This document shows, in pieces, positions 34,997 to 42,911 of a DNA stretch of 64,000 nucleotides (the stretch's first letter is position 1; each line of letters begins with the position of its first letter). Position numbers and translations under genes: made by a program. The DNA is taken from contig NZ_KZ319342.1 of NCBI RefSeq assembly GCF_002744735.1, positions 168,354 through 232,353 on the forward strand, in the 5' to 3' direction. Origin of the DNA: Marinobacter guineae (GTDB lineage: Bacteria > Pseudomonadota > Gammaproteobacteria > Pseudomonadales > Oleiphilaceae). Below the pieces are notes generated by a model that was not told where the DNA came from, ran no database searches, and saw only the letters and a list, made by a program, of their open reading frames with translations.

Positions 34997-36163
34997 ATGA
35001 ATTTGCACGAATATCAGGGCAAACAGCTTTTCGCTGAATATGGCCTGCCAGTATCCAAGGGCATTGCCTGTGATACTCCGAAAGAAGCTGTCGACGCAGC
35101 TGGTGAAATCGGCGGTGACGCATGGGTGGTCAAGGCTCAGGTTCACGCAGGTGGCCGTGGTAAGGCCGGCGGTGTAAAGCTGGTCAAGAGCAAAGAAGAG
35201 ATCCGTGAGTTTGCCGAGAAGTGGCTGGGCAAGAAGCTGGTAACCTACCAGACTGATGAAAATGGCCAGCCGGTCAGCAAGATTCTGGTTGAATCCCTCA
35301 CTGACATCGACCAGGAACTCTACCTGGGCGCCGTTGTGGATCGTGGCACCCGTCGTATCGTGTTCATGGCCTCCACCGAAGGCGGTGTTGAGATCGAGAA
35401 GGTTGCCGAGGAAACCCCCGAGAAGATCCTGAAAGCGGAAATCGATCCGCTGGTCGGCGCGCAGCCTTACCAGGGCCGTGAGTTGGCGTTCAAGCTGGGC
35501 CTCGAAGGCAAGCAGATCGGACAGTTCACCAAGATCTTCCTGGGTCTTGCCAAGCTGTTCGAAGAGTGCGATCTGGCACTGGTTGAGATCAACCCGCTGG
35601 TGATCACGCCGGCTGGTGACCTGCACTGCCTGGACGCCAAGCTCGGCGTCGACGGCAATGCCCTGTACCGCCAGAAGAAAATCCACGACATGCACGATCC
35701 GTCCCAGGAAGATTCCCGTGAAGCGGAAGCGGCCAAGTGGGAGCTCAACTATGTCGCCCTGGAAGGCAACATCGGTTGTATGGTTAACGGCGCGGGTCTG
35801 GCCATGGGTACCATGGACATCATCAAGCTGTCCGGTGGACGGCCGGCCAACTTTCTGGACGTAGGGGGCGGTGCTACCAAAGAGCGCGTTTCCGAAGCGT
35901 TCAAGATCATCCTGTCTGACGACAATGTCCAGGCGGTTCTGGTCAACATCTTCGGTGGTATCGTTCGCTGCGACATGATCGCAGAGGGCATTATCGGTGC
36001 CGTCAAGGAGGTGGGCGTCAAGGTTCCTGTGGTTGTTCGTCTGGAAGGCAACAACGCCGAAACAGGCATCAAGGTACTCGCCGATAGTGGCCTGAACATC
36101 ATTGCCGCCACCAGTCTGTCGAATGCGGCAGAGCAAGTCGTTAAAGCCGCAGGGGGTAAATAA
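34997..36163 (+). CDS. sucC: Succinyl-CoA synthetase beta subunit
   Basis: ATP-grasp subunit that binds nucleotide and Mg and couples succinyl-CoA cleavage to ATP or GTP formation. It begins MNLHEYQGKQLFAEYGLPVS and contains QVHAGGRGKAGGVKL, LVEINPLVIT and NIFGGIVRCDMIAEGI, all family signatures. 388 residues. The stop overlaps the sucD start by one base (TAATG), typical translational coupling. Confidence 0.97.
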   Translation: MNLHEYQGKQLFAEYGLPVSKGIACDTPKEAVDAAGEIGGDAWVVKAQVHAGGRGKAGGVKLVKSKEEIREFAEKWLGKKLVTYQTDENGQPVSKILVESLTDIDQELYLGAVVDRGTRRIVFMASTEGGVEIEKVAEETPEKILKAEIDPLVGAQPYQGRELAFKLGLEGKQIGQFTKIFLGLAKLFEECDLALVEINPLVITPAGDLHCLDAKLGVDGNALYRQKKIHDMHDPSQEDSREAEAAKWELNYVALEGNIGCMVNGAGLAMGTMDIIKLSGGRPANFLDVGGGATKERVSEAFKIILSDDNVQAVLVNIFGGIVRCDMIAEGIIGAVKEVGVKVPVVVRLEGNNAETGIKVLADSGLNIIAATSLSNAAEQVVKAAGGK

Positions 36164-37035
36164 TGAGCATCCTGATCAACAAAGACACCAAGGTTATCTG
36201 TCAGGGCTTTACCGGCGCGCAGGGCACCTTCCACTCAGAGCAGGCCATCGCCTACGGCACCAAGATGGTTGGTGGCGTCAGCCCCGGCAAGGGCGGCACT
36301 GAGCATCTGGGTCTTCCGGTGTTCAACACCGTTCGTGAAGCGGTTGAGAAAACCGGTGCAGAGGCGACCGTTATCTACGTTCCGGCGCCGTTCTGTAAAG
36401 ACGCCATTATCGAAGCGGCGGATGCCGGCATTCAGCTGATCGTCTGTATCACTGAAGGTATCCCGACCATCGATATGCTCTACGCCAAGGAATACGTGGA
36501 TCGCAAGGGCGTTCGCATGATCGGTCCCAACTGCCCGGGTGTTATCACTCCGGACGAGTGCAAGATCGGCATCATGCCTGGCCACATCCACAAGAAGGGC
36601 AAGGTTGGTATCGTGTCCCGTTCAGGCACCCTGACTTACGAAGCGGTCAAGCAGACCACTGACTTCGGTTACGGTCAGTCCACCTGTATCGGTATCGGTG
36701 GTGACCCGATCCCGGGCTCCAACTTTATCGACATCCTGGCCCTGCTTCAGGAAGATCCCGAGACTGAAGCCATTGTGATGATCGGCGAGATCGGCGGTAC
36801 CGCCGAGGAAGAAGCTGCGGCCTACATCAAGCAGAATGTCACCAAGCCGGTGGTTTCCTACATCGCTGGTGTCACTGCGCCTCCGGGCAAGCGTATGGGC
36901 CATGCTGGCGCCATTATTTCCGGTGGTAAGGGTACTGCAGACGAAAAGTTTGCGGCTCTGGAAGACGCCGGTGTGCGCACTGTGCGCAGTCTGGCCGAGA
37001 TCGGCAAGGCCCTGAAGGAAGTCACTGGCTGGTAA
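36163..37035 (+). CDS. sucD: Succinyl-CoA synthetase alpha subunit
   Basis: Contains the CoA-binding Rossmann domain (CQGFTGAQGTFHSEQAI) and the phosphohistidine in GHAGAIISGGKGTADEK. 290 residues. It is the last gene of the sucABlpdCD run and is followed by a strong terminator. Confidence 0.97.
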   Translation: MSILINKDTKVICQGFTGAQGTFHSEQAIAYGTKMVGGVSPGKGGTEHLGLPVFNTVREAVEKTGAEATVIYVPAPFCKDAIIEAADAGIQLIVCITEGIPTIDMLYAKEYVDRKGVRMIGPNCPGVITPDECKIGIMPGHIHKKGKVGIVSRSGTLTYEAVKQTTDFGYGQSTCIGIGGDPIPGSNFIDILALLQEDPETEAIVMIGEIGGTAEEEAAAYIKQNVTKPVVSYIAGVTAPPGKRMGHAGAIISGGKGTADEKFAALEDAGVRTVRSLAEIGKALKEVTGW

Positions 37036-37056
37036 GCTGGCCTTCTTTCAGTAAAT

Positions 37057-37092
37057 ACCCCCGTTTCTGCCCTGCAGAGCGGGGGTTTTTTA
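37057..37092 (+). terminator. Intrinsic terminator after sucD
   Basis: ACCCCCG pairs with CGGGGGT around a 16-nt loop and runs straight into TTTTTT, 21 bp after the sucD stop. It separates the TCA block from trpS. Confidence 0.92.
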
Positions 37093-37155
37093 TTTATAAT
37101 GCCGGGTCGCCTGAATTATGATGGCGTTTCCGATACCAAATAAGGAGTTCGTGCT

Positions 37156-38370
37156 TTGAGTTCTGTAGATTCCCAGCAAAGGGTTTTGTCCGGTATGCGT
37201 CCGACCGGCAAGCTTCACCTTGGCCACTACCACGGTGTGCTGAAAAACTGGGTGAAACTCCAGCACGAATTCGAGTGCTTCTTTTTCGTGGCGGACTGGC
37301 ATGCGCTAACCACGAACTACGACGATCCCTCGGGAATTGAGCAGAGTGTGTGGGACATGGTCATCGACTGGCTGGCGGCGGGAGTGAACCCCGGATCGTC
37401 AACCATGTTCATCCAGTCCCAGGTGCCCGAGCACGCTGAACTGCATTTGCTGCTGTCCATGATTACCCCGCTCGGGTGGCTGGAGCGGATCCCCACTTTC
37501 AAGGATCAGCAGGAAAAATTGCGGGAAAAAGATCTGGCTACCTACGGATTCCTGGGCTATCCGCTGCTGCAAAGTGCCGATATCCTGGTTTACCGTGCAG
37601 GCAAGGTGCCTGTGGGCGCTGATCAGGTTTCCCATGTCGAAATCACCCGTGAAATTGCCCGCCGTTTCAACCACATCTACGGTCGTGAGCCGGGGTTTGA
37701 GGAGCAGGCGGAAGGTGCCATCGTCAAGATGGGCAAGAAGAACGCCAAACTGTATCGCAGCCTCAAGAAACGCTATCAGGAAGAGGGCGATATGGAAGCC
37801 CTGGAAACCGCCAGGGCGTTGCTGAAAGAACAGCAGAATATCTCCCTGGGTGATCGCGAGCGCCTGTATGGCTACATTGAGGGTGGTGGCAAGGTAATTC
37901 TGCCCGAACCGCAGCCGTTGCTGACGCCGGAATCCAAGTTGCCAGGGCTGGATGGTCAGAAAATGTCCAAGTCCTACAACAACTACATCGGTTTGCGTGA
38001 AGAGCCGGACAGTGTGGCCCAGAAGGTTCGGACCATGCAGACTGATCCCCAGCGGGTTCGCCGCACCGATCCCGGTGAGCCCGAGAAGTGCCCTGTCTGG
38101 GGTATGCACAAGATCTATTCGGACGCCGATACCCAGGAATGGGTACAGACCGGCTGCCGGAGCGCCGGTATTGGTTGCCTGGACTGCAAGAAGCCGTTGA
38201 TCGACGCTATTGTCGAGGAGCAGCGGCCTTTGCATGAACGAGCGCGTGAGTATGAGGGCAACCCGGATCTGGTCCATTCGATCCTGCAGGAAGGCCGTGA
38301 GCATGCCCGTGATGCCGCCCGAGACACCCTCGAGGAAGTCCGGGCAGCCATGGGTCTACATTACCGCTGA
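37156..38370 (+). CDS. trpS: Tryptophanyl-tRNA synthetase with predicted [4Fe-4S] motif
   Basis: Class I synthetase with the HIGH-type motif GKLHLGHYHG and KMSKS in GQKMSKSYNN. It starts at TTG, chosen because TAAGGAG lies 8 bases upstream. At 404 residues it is longer than E. coli TrpS (334). In the C-terminal tRNA-binding half it carries four cysteines spaced C-X21-C-X6-C-X2-C (in EKCPVWG, TGCRSAG, GCLDCKK), very close to the C-X22-C-X6-C-X2-C that ligates a [4Fe-4S] cluster in Thermotoga maritima TrpRS. trpS is followed by scpA-scpB-rluB on the same strand. Confidence 0.96.
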   Translation: MSSVDSQQRVLSGMRPTGKLHLGHYHGVLKNWVKLQHEFECFFFVADWHALTTNYDDPSGIEQSVWDMVIDWLAAGVNPGSSTMFIQSQVPEHAELHLLLSMITPLGWLERIPTFKDQQEKLREKDLATYGFLGYPLLQSADILVYRAGKVPVGADQVSHVEITREIARRFNHIYGREPGFEEQAEGAIVKMGKKNAKLYRSLKKRYQEEGDMEALETARALLKEQQNISLGDRERLYGYIEGGGKVILPEPQPLLTPESKLPGLDGQKMSKSYNNYIGLREEPDSVAQKVRTMQTDPQRVRRTDPGEPEKCPVWGMHKIYSDADTQEWVQTGCRSAGIGCLDCKKPLIDAIVEEQRPLHERAREYEGNPDLVHSILQEGREHARDAARDTLEEVRAAMGLHYR

Positions 38371-38429
38371 ATCCTACAGGCCGGCGATCCGGTGCTGCAC
38401 AGTGTGGCTCCGGTCCGGAGGGAGAGATT

Positions 38430-39263
38430 ATGACGGAAGAATCCACAGACGCGGTAGCGCCCGAAGGGCAGGAAGCGACAGCCGAGCCGTCGCCGCTGGC
38501 CCGGGTTTCTGGCAAGCCGGTTGTGGATCTTCCCAAGGATCTCTATATCCCGCCGGATGCCCTGGCTGTTTTTCTGGAGGCCTTCGAAGGGCCTTTGGAT
38601 CTTCTGCTTTACCTCATTCGCCGCCAGAACATGAACATTCTGGATATCGACGTTAGCGAGATCACCCGGCAGTACATGGACTATATCGGCGCCGTGGAAG
38701 CCATGCGCTTCGAGCTGGCTGCAGAATACCTGGTGATGGCGGCCACCCTGGCAGAGATCAAGTCCAGAATGTTATTGCCCCGGCAGGAGAGTGACGACGA
38801 GGACGAGGTTGATCCGCGGGCTGAGCTGATTCGCCGGCTGCAGCAGTATGAGCGGTTCAAGCAGGCTGCCGAGGATATTGACCAGATGCCCCGTCTGGAA
38901 CGGGACAACTTTGCCGCCTCTGCGGCTTTGCCAAGCATGCCCTCAAGCCAGCCCCATCCCGATGTCGATTTGCGGGAGATGCTGCTTGCACTGCAGGGTG
39001 TACTGAGGCGGGCGGACCTGTTTACCAGCCACCATGTGGAACGGGAGCGGTTGTCGACCCGTGAGCGTATGTCCGCAATTCTGTCTGCTCTGCAGGATGA
39101 CCGCTTTGTGACGTTCGAAAGCCTGTTCACCGTGGAAGAGGGTCGACTTGGTGTGGTCGTCACGTTCCTGGCCACACTGGAGTTGGTGAAAGAGCAGCTG
39201 ATCGAGGTGGTGCAGGGAGAAGTCCTGGGGCCGATTCATATGCGCGCCCGGGCGGTGAGTTAG
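38430..39263 (+). CDS. scpA: Segregation and condensation protein A (kleisin)
   Basis: Kleisin subunit that bridges the Smc heads with ScpB. The N-terminal FEGPLDLLLYLIRRQNMNILDIDV and LAAEYLVMAATLAEIKSRMLLPR are classic ScpA signatures; a C-terminal winged-helix region closes the protein. There is an acidic, probably disordered extension of about 40 residues in front of the kleisin N domain. A GGAGGGAGAG ribosome site precedes the ATG. scpB follows after 43 bp. Confidence 0.95.
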   Translation: MTEESTDAVAPEGQEATAEPSPLARVSGKPVVDLPKDLYIPPDALAVFLEAFEGPLDLLLYLIRRQNMNILDIDVSEITRQYMDYIGAVEAMRFELAAEYLVMAATLAEIKSRMLLPRQESDDEDEVDPRAELIRRLQQYERFKQAAEDIDQMPRLERDNFAASAALPSMPSSQPHPDVDLREMLLALQGVLRRADLFTSHHVERERLSTRERMSAILSALQDDRFVTFESLFTVEEGRLGVVVTFLATLELVKEQLIEVVQGEVLGPIHMRARAVS

Positions 39264-39306
39264 CGCACCGGCCACGGTTGAAAGCACGGAAACACGGATA
39301 ATCATC

Positions 39307-39945
39307 ATGAACGAAGAACATCTGCTGAGAATCCAGGCCATTGCCGAAGCCGCCTTGCTGGCCGCGGGCAAACCGTTGTCTCTTGATCAACTGCGGGAAC
39401 TGTTTTCTGAGGACGAGCGGCCGGCCCGGCAGGTTATGGAACACGTGATGGTGCTTCTGGAAAACGCCTGCGAGGGCCGTGGGTTCGAGTTGAAAAAGGT
39501 GGCCAGTGGTTACCGTCTTCAGGTTCGGCAGGAATACGCTCCCTGGGTTGGCCGCCTGTTCGAGGAAAAGCCCCAGCGATACTCCCGCGCATTGCTGGAA
39601 ACCCTGGCGCTGATCGCCTATCGGCAGCCGATTACCCGGGGCGAAATCGAGGATATCCGTGGTGTTACGGTAAGCAGCAATATCATTCGTACACTGCTTG
39701 AGCGAGAGTGGGTGCGCGTTGTCGGCCATCGTGATGTTCCCGGCCGGCCTGCCATGTACGCGACGACCAAACAGTTTCTGGACTACTTCAACCTGGCGGG
39801 ACTGGATCAGATGCCGCCTCTGTCTGAGGTCCGGGATCTTGAAGAAATAGGCCGGGAAATCGAAAAGAACATACAGGCTGAGATCGAATTTGAATCGCCC
39901 ACTGCGGAGAACGATGATAATTCTCCGGGCCAGACACTTCACTGA
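39307..39945 (+). CDS. scpB: Segregation and condensation protein B
   Basis: Two tandem winged-helix domains. RYSRALLETLALIAYRQPITRGEIEDIRGV and LLEREWVRVVGHRDVPGRPAMYATTKQFLDYFNL are diagnostic. It forms dimers that bind ScpA at the Smc heads. 212 residues with a short acidic tail. Followed after 39 bp by rluB, a widely conserved order. Confidence 0.95.
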   Translation: MNEEHLLRIQAIAEAALLAAGKPLSLDQLRELFSEDERPARQVMEHVMVLLENACEGRGFELKKVASGYRLQVRQEYAPWVGRLFEEKPQRYSRALLETLALIAYRQPITRGEIEDIRGVTVSSNIIRTLLEREWVRVVGHRDVPGRPAMYATTKQFLDYFNLAGLDQMPPLSEVRDLEEIGREIEKNIQAEIEFESPTAENDDNSPGQTLH

Positions 39946-39984
39946 TGCCATTCGGGTATCAGTCAGAGACTAAGGATTGATTTC

Positions 39985-41007
39985 ATGGCGGCAGAACGCC
40001 CCGAAAAACCAGCCAGAAAGGCGAAAGACTCAGCCAGACCGGCGAAAGATTCAGCCAGGCCCGTGGACAGAGTGACCCACGATGGTCCCGAGCGGATCCA
40101 GAAGCTACTTGCCCGGGCAGGTATCGGTTCACGCCGGGAAATTGAAGGCTGGATGGAAGCCGGCCGGCTTACAGTAAACGGCCTGGCCGTGGCTCCGGGC
40201 CAGAAAGCCACCGTGGAAGACCGATTTGAGCTTGATGGTAAACGCCTTGAGGTTTCCGGCGCTTCGGAAGTGCTACGCCGTGTGCTGATCTACAATAAGC
40301 CTGAAGGAGAAGTTAATACCCGTAAGGATCCTGAGGGCAGGCCGACGGTATTTGATCGCCTGCCACGACTGAAGGAGCACCGCTGGATTTCCATCGGCCG
40401 GCTCGACATCAACACAACTGGCCTGGTGCTTTTCACCACCGACGGAGAGCTTGCCAATCGGCTGATGCATCCCTCAAACCAGATAGACCGGGAGTACGCA
40501 GTGCGGATTTTCGGGGAAGTGGATGATGCAATGATTGAGCGCCTGCTTCAGGGCGTTTTGCTCGAAGATGGTATGGCAAAGTTCACCGACCTTTCGCCGG
40601 CGGGTGGTAGTGGCATGAACCGCTGGTTTCACGTCACCTTGCTGGAAGGACGTAACCGGGAAGTTCGTCGGCTCTGGGAATCACAGGGCGTTCGGGTCAG
40701 TCGATTGAAGCGAGTCCGCTACGGACCGGTTTTCCTGCCAAGTCGCCTGACAGTGGGCAAGTGGGAGGAGCTCGACCAGAAAGCCGTAGATATCCTCAGC
40801 CGCAGCGTCGGGCTCGGTTCCGTTGATATTCCACAGAAGACTCCGGATGAGAAGGCTGCCCATGATCGCCAGCGCCGGAAGAGTCCGGGGCGATCCGGCA
40901 AGAAGACGCCAGGCAACAAATGGGCAGTCAGCGATACCAGGCCGGCCAAACCCGCCAGTCGAGTGTCAAAATCCGATCGGCCACGGAGCAAAACGCCCCG
41001 TAGCTGA
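39985..41007 (+). CDS. rluB: 23S rRNA pseudouridine2605 synthase
   Basis: S4 RNA-binding domain (RIQKLLARAGIGSRREIEGWM) followed by the RsuA-type catalytic domain with the active-site Asp in GRLDINTTGLVLFTTDG. Modifies U2605 of 23S rRNA. Both ends are extended: an N-terminal Lys/Ala/Asp/Ser/Arg/Pro repeat and a basic C-terminal tail (about residues 285-340) that probably contacts rRNA. RluE and RluF are related, but the scpB neighbourhood and size point to RluB. Confidence 0.93.
   Translation: MAAERPEKPARKAKDSARPAKDSARPVDRVTHDGPERIQKLLARAGIGSRREIEGWMEAGRLTVNGLAVAPGQKATVEDRFELDGKRLEVSGASEVLRRVLIYNKPEGEVNTRKDPEGRPTVFDRLPRLKEHRWISIGRLDINTTGLVLFTTDGELANRLMHPSNQIDREYAVRIFGEVDDAMIERLLQGVLLEDGMAKFTDLSPAGGSGMNRWFHVTLLEGRNREVRRLWESQGVRVSRLKRVRYGPVFLPSRLTVGKWEELDQKAVDILSRSVGLGSVDIPQKTPDEKAAHDRQRRKSPGRSGKKTPGNKWAVSDTRPAKPASRVSKSDRPRSKTPRS
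40021..40062 (+). repeat. Two tandem 21-bp units in the rluB N terminus
   Basis: The units at 40021-40041 and 40042-40062 are identical at 18 of 21 positions. Each encodes a seven-residue AKDSARP-like unit in the disordered N-terminal extension of RluB. Being in frame, gain or loss of a unit would not break the gene. Confidence 0.75.
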
Positions 41008-41010
41008 TGC

Positions 41011-41937
41011 TCAGGAAATAGTGGCAAACACCCGGGTGCAGTTCCGGCCCTGGTGTTTGGCGCGGTAAAGTGCCTCATCGGCCCGAGCCAGCCATTCCTG
41101 AGACGATTCCTTTGGCAGGAAGGTTGCTACGCCACAGCTTGTGGTTATGTTCAGCTCTTTCTCTCCCGCGTCTATCCGAATGCCCGCGATAGCTGACCGA
41201 ATACGGTCGGCGACATCTTTGGCGTCCTGCTCCGGAGTGTGGGGAAGCAGAATAGCGAATTCCTCGCCGCCAAACCGGTAAACACTGTCGGACGTTCGTA
41301 CGGCCTTCTCAAGCTCAGCGGCTGCAATCTGGAGCAGGTGATCGCCGACCACATGTCCGTGGGTGTCGTTGACGGCTTTGAAATGGTCCAGATCGCACAG
41401 AATGAGAGAATAGGGCTCACCATGTCGTTCGGATAACAGGCTGGCACGTTGCAAGGCGTCGACCATTGCCCGCTTGTTGGGGATGCCGGTCAGTGAGTCG
41501 GTCAATGAGGCCTGCTCTATGGCAATGAACTGGCAGGCATTCCGAATCGGGCAGATAGCGGCACTGAGAATCATCTCGACACCCGCAAGCTCCTGCTCGG
41601 AGAACCGCTGCTTGCGGTGCAAAACCAGAATCCCGTAATTCACGCCCTCAAGGCTCAACCGGTATTCGCATCGGTGGGGACCGCCCATGCCGGTGGTGTA
41701 GACAAAATCCTGCTTCCCGATTTGATGACGGTAATTAAGCGTGTCAAAGGGCACAATCGCCCCCAGTTCTTCGGCCAGAATCGCCAGGTGCTGTTCCAGT
41801 GACAGTGTGGTGGACAGGCGACGGGTCAGCCTGGTGAGGACATCCGGGGTATTATTCCAATCCTGGTGAGCCTGGCGCAGCGCCGCCAGTTTCTGGGGCT
41901 GGGAACTGGACTTGTGGATTGACGGTATGTTTTTCAC
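41011..41937 (-). CDS. Diguanylate cyclase with N-terminal GAF-like domain
   Basis: 308-residue soluble protein. The N-terminal half (about residues 30-140) looks like a GAF-type sensor; the C-terminal half is a GGDEF domain with the active-site variant RFGGEEF (fully functional in many cyclases). An RxxD inhibitory site (RTSD) sits five residues before GGEEF, so product feedback inhibition is expected. No transmembrane segment and no EAL domain. It converges on rluB with 3 bp between the stops. Confidence 0.93.
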   Translation of the reverse strand: MKNIPSIHKSSSQPQKLAALRQAHQDWNNTPDVLTRLTRRLSTTLSLEQHLAILAEELGAIVPFDTLNYRHQIGKQDFVYTTGMGGPHRCEYRLSLEGVNYGILVLHRKQRFSEQELAGVEMILSAAICPIRNACQFIAIEQASLTDSLTGIPNKRAMVDALQRASLLSERHGEPYSLILCDLDHFKAVNDTHGHVVGDHLLQIAAAELEKAVRTSDSVYRFGGEEFAILLPHTPEQDAKDVADRIRSAIAGIRIDAGEKELNITTSCGVATFLPKESSQEWLARADEALYRAKHQGRNCTRVFATIS

Positions 41938-42226
41938 TACAGCTCACTCTGTCGCAGAAGTTTATAGTGCACTGATTGCCATTTTGCAGAAACCATTCCG
42001 GAAGAAATAAAAAACCATAAAAACAATAGGTAAGGGCCGGTTTCGAGATTTTACTTCAGGGGGTTGGGCCGGGTGCGAACACCGTCGTCAAAAAACCGGC
42101 AGCGTTTTGCCGCTGATTCTTCAGCGCCTTAGCAAAATGTCAGACAAGGGGATGGGGCTGAAGAGAGCGTGTGGTAAACTTCTGCGCTTGTAATTGAGCC
42201 GTCTGCAGAAGTGAGCGACTAACTTT

Positions 42227-42910
42227 ATGAGGTTTCAGGCCCCGGAAAGTCTATCCGAACAAATTGCCCAGCACCTTGGGCAGCGGATTATCACGCGAGA
42301 TCTCAAACCTGGAGAGCGCATCCAGGAGCTGAAAGTGGCGGGGGAGCTAAACGTTAGCCGCGGTTCAGTCCGCGAGGCGTTACTCATTCTCGAGAGACGT
42401 CACCTTATAGAGATCTTTCCCCGCCGGGGAGCGGTGGTCTCAAGTCTCACCCCCGAAAGCGTCAACAGCCTTTACGATATATACATTGATCTGTTGTGCA
42501 TGCTTGGACGCAAGGTTCTGGAGCGCTGGTCCGGCAAGGAGCTTGGCGGGGTCATGGGGCAGGTGCGCGAACTGCAGGCGGTCATTGACGCCCTGAATGC
42601 CACCAGTTCAGACGCGGCCGAGCAAGTGATTGGGGCCGGTTTCGGTGTCATGCGCTATGCTTATGGTCTGGTTGATAACCCGTTTCTTGAGGAAACCCTC
42701 GAAAATTTCCGTCCCGCCATCAGTCGCACCTATTTTGTGGCTCTCGAACATTTCCGGGATGAAATCGGGGAAACGGCGACCTTCTTCCGGCAATTGGCAG
42801 ACGCAGCGGTAAGTGACGATGCGGAGCGCTTACAGACAGCTATCCAGGCGTTCGGAGAACATCAGCGACAGCAGGTCCTGACCATTCTCCGACAGGAGGA
42901 GAACGCCTGA
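42227..42910 (+). CDS. GntR-family transcriptional regulator (FCD/FadR-like)
   Basis: The N-terminal winged helix (LSEQIAQHLGQRII, LNVSRGSVREALLILERRHLIEIFPRRGAVV) is clearly GntR. The helical C-terminal ligand domain resembles the FCD/FadR branch. 227 residues. The stop is 1 bp before the smc start, so smc translation probably depends on it. A GntR gene in front of smc-zipA-ligA is, as far as I recall, also the arrangement in Pseudomonas. The effector and targets are unknown. The 289-bp region upstream shows no consensus promoter I can defend. Confidence 0.92.
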   Translation: MRFQAPESLSEQIAQHLGQRIITRDLKPGERIQELKVAGELNVSRGSVREALLILERRHLIEIFPRRGAVVSSLTPESVNSLYDIYIDLLCMLGRKVLERWSGKELGGVMGQVRELQAVIDALNATSSDAAEQVIGAGFGVMRYAYGLVDNPFLEETLENFRPAISRTYFVALEHFRDEIGETATFFRQLADAAVSDDAERLQTAIQAFGEHQRQQVLTILRQEENA

Positions 42911-42911
42911 T

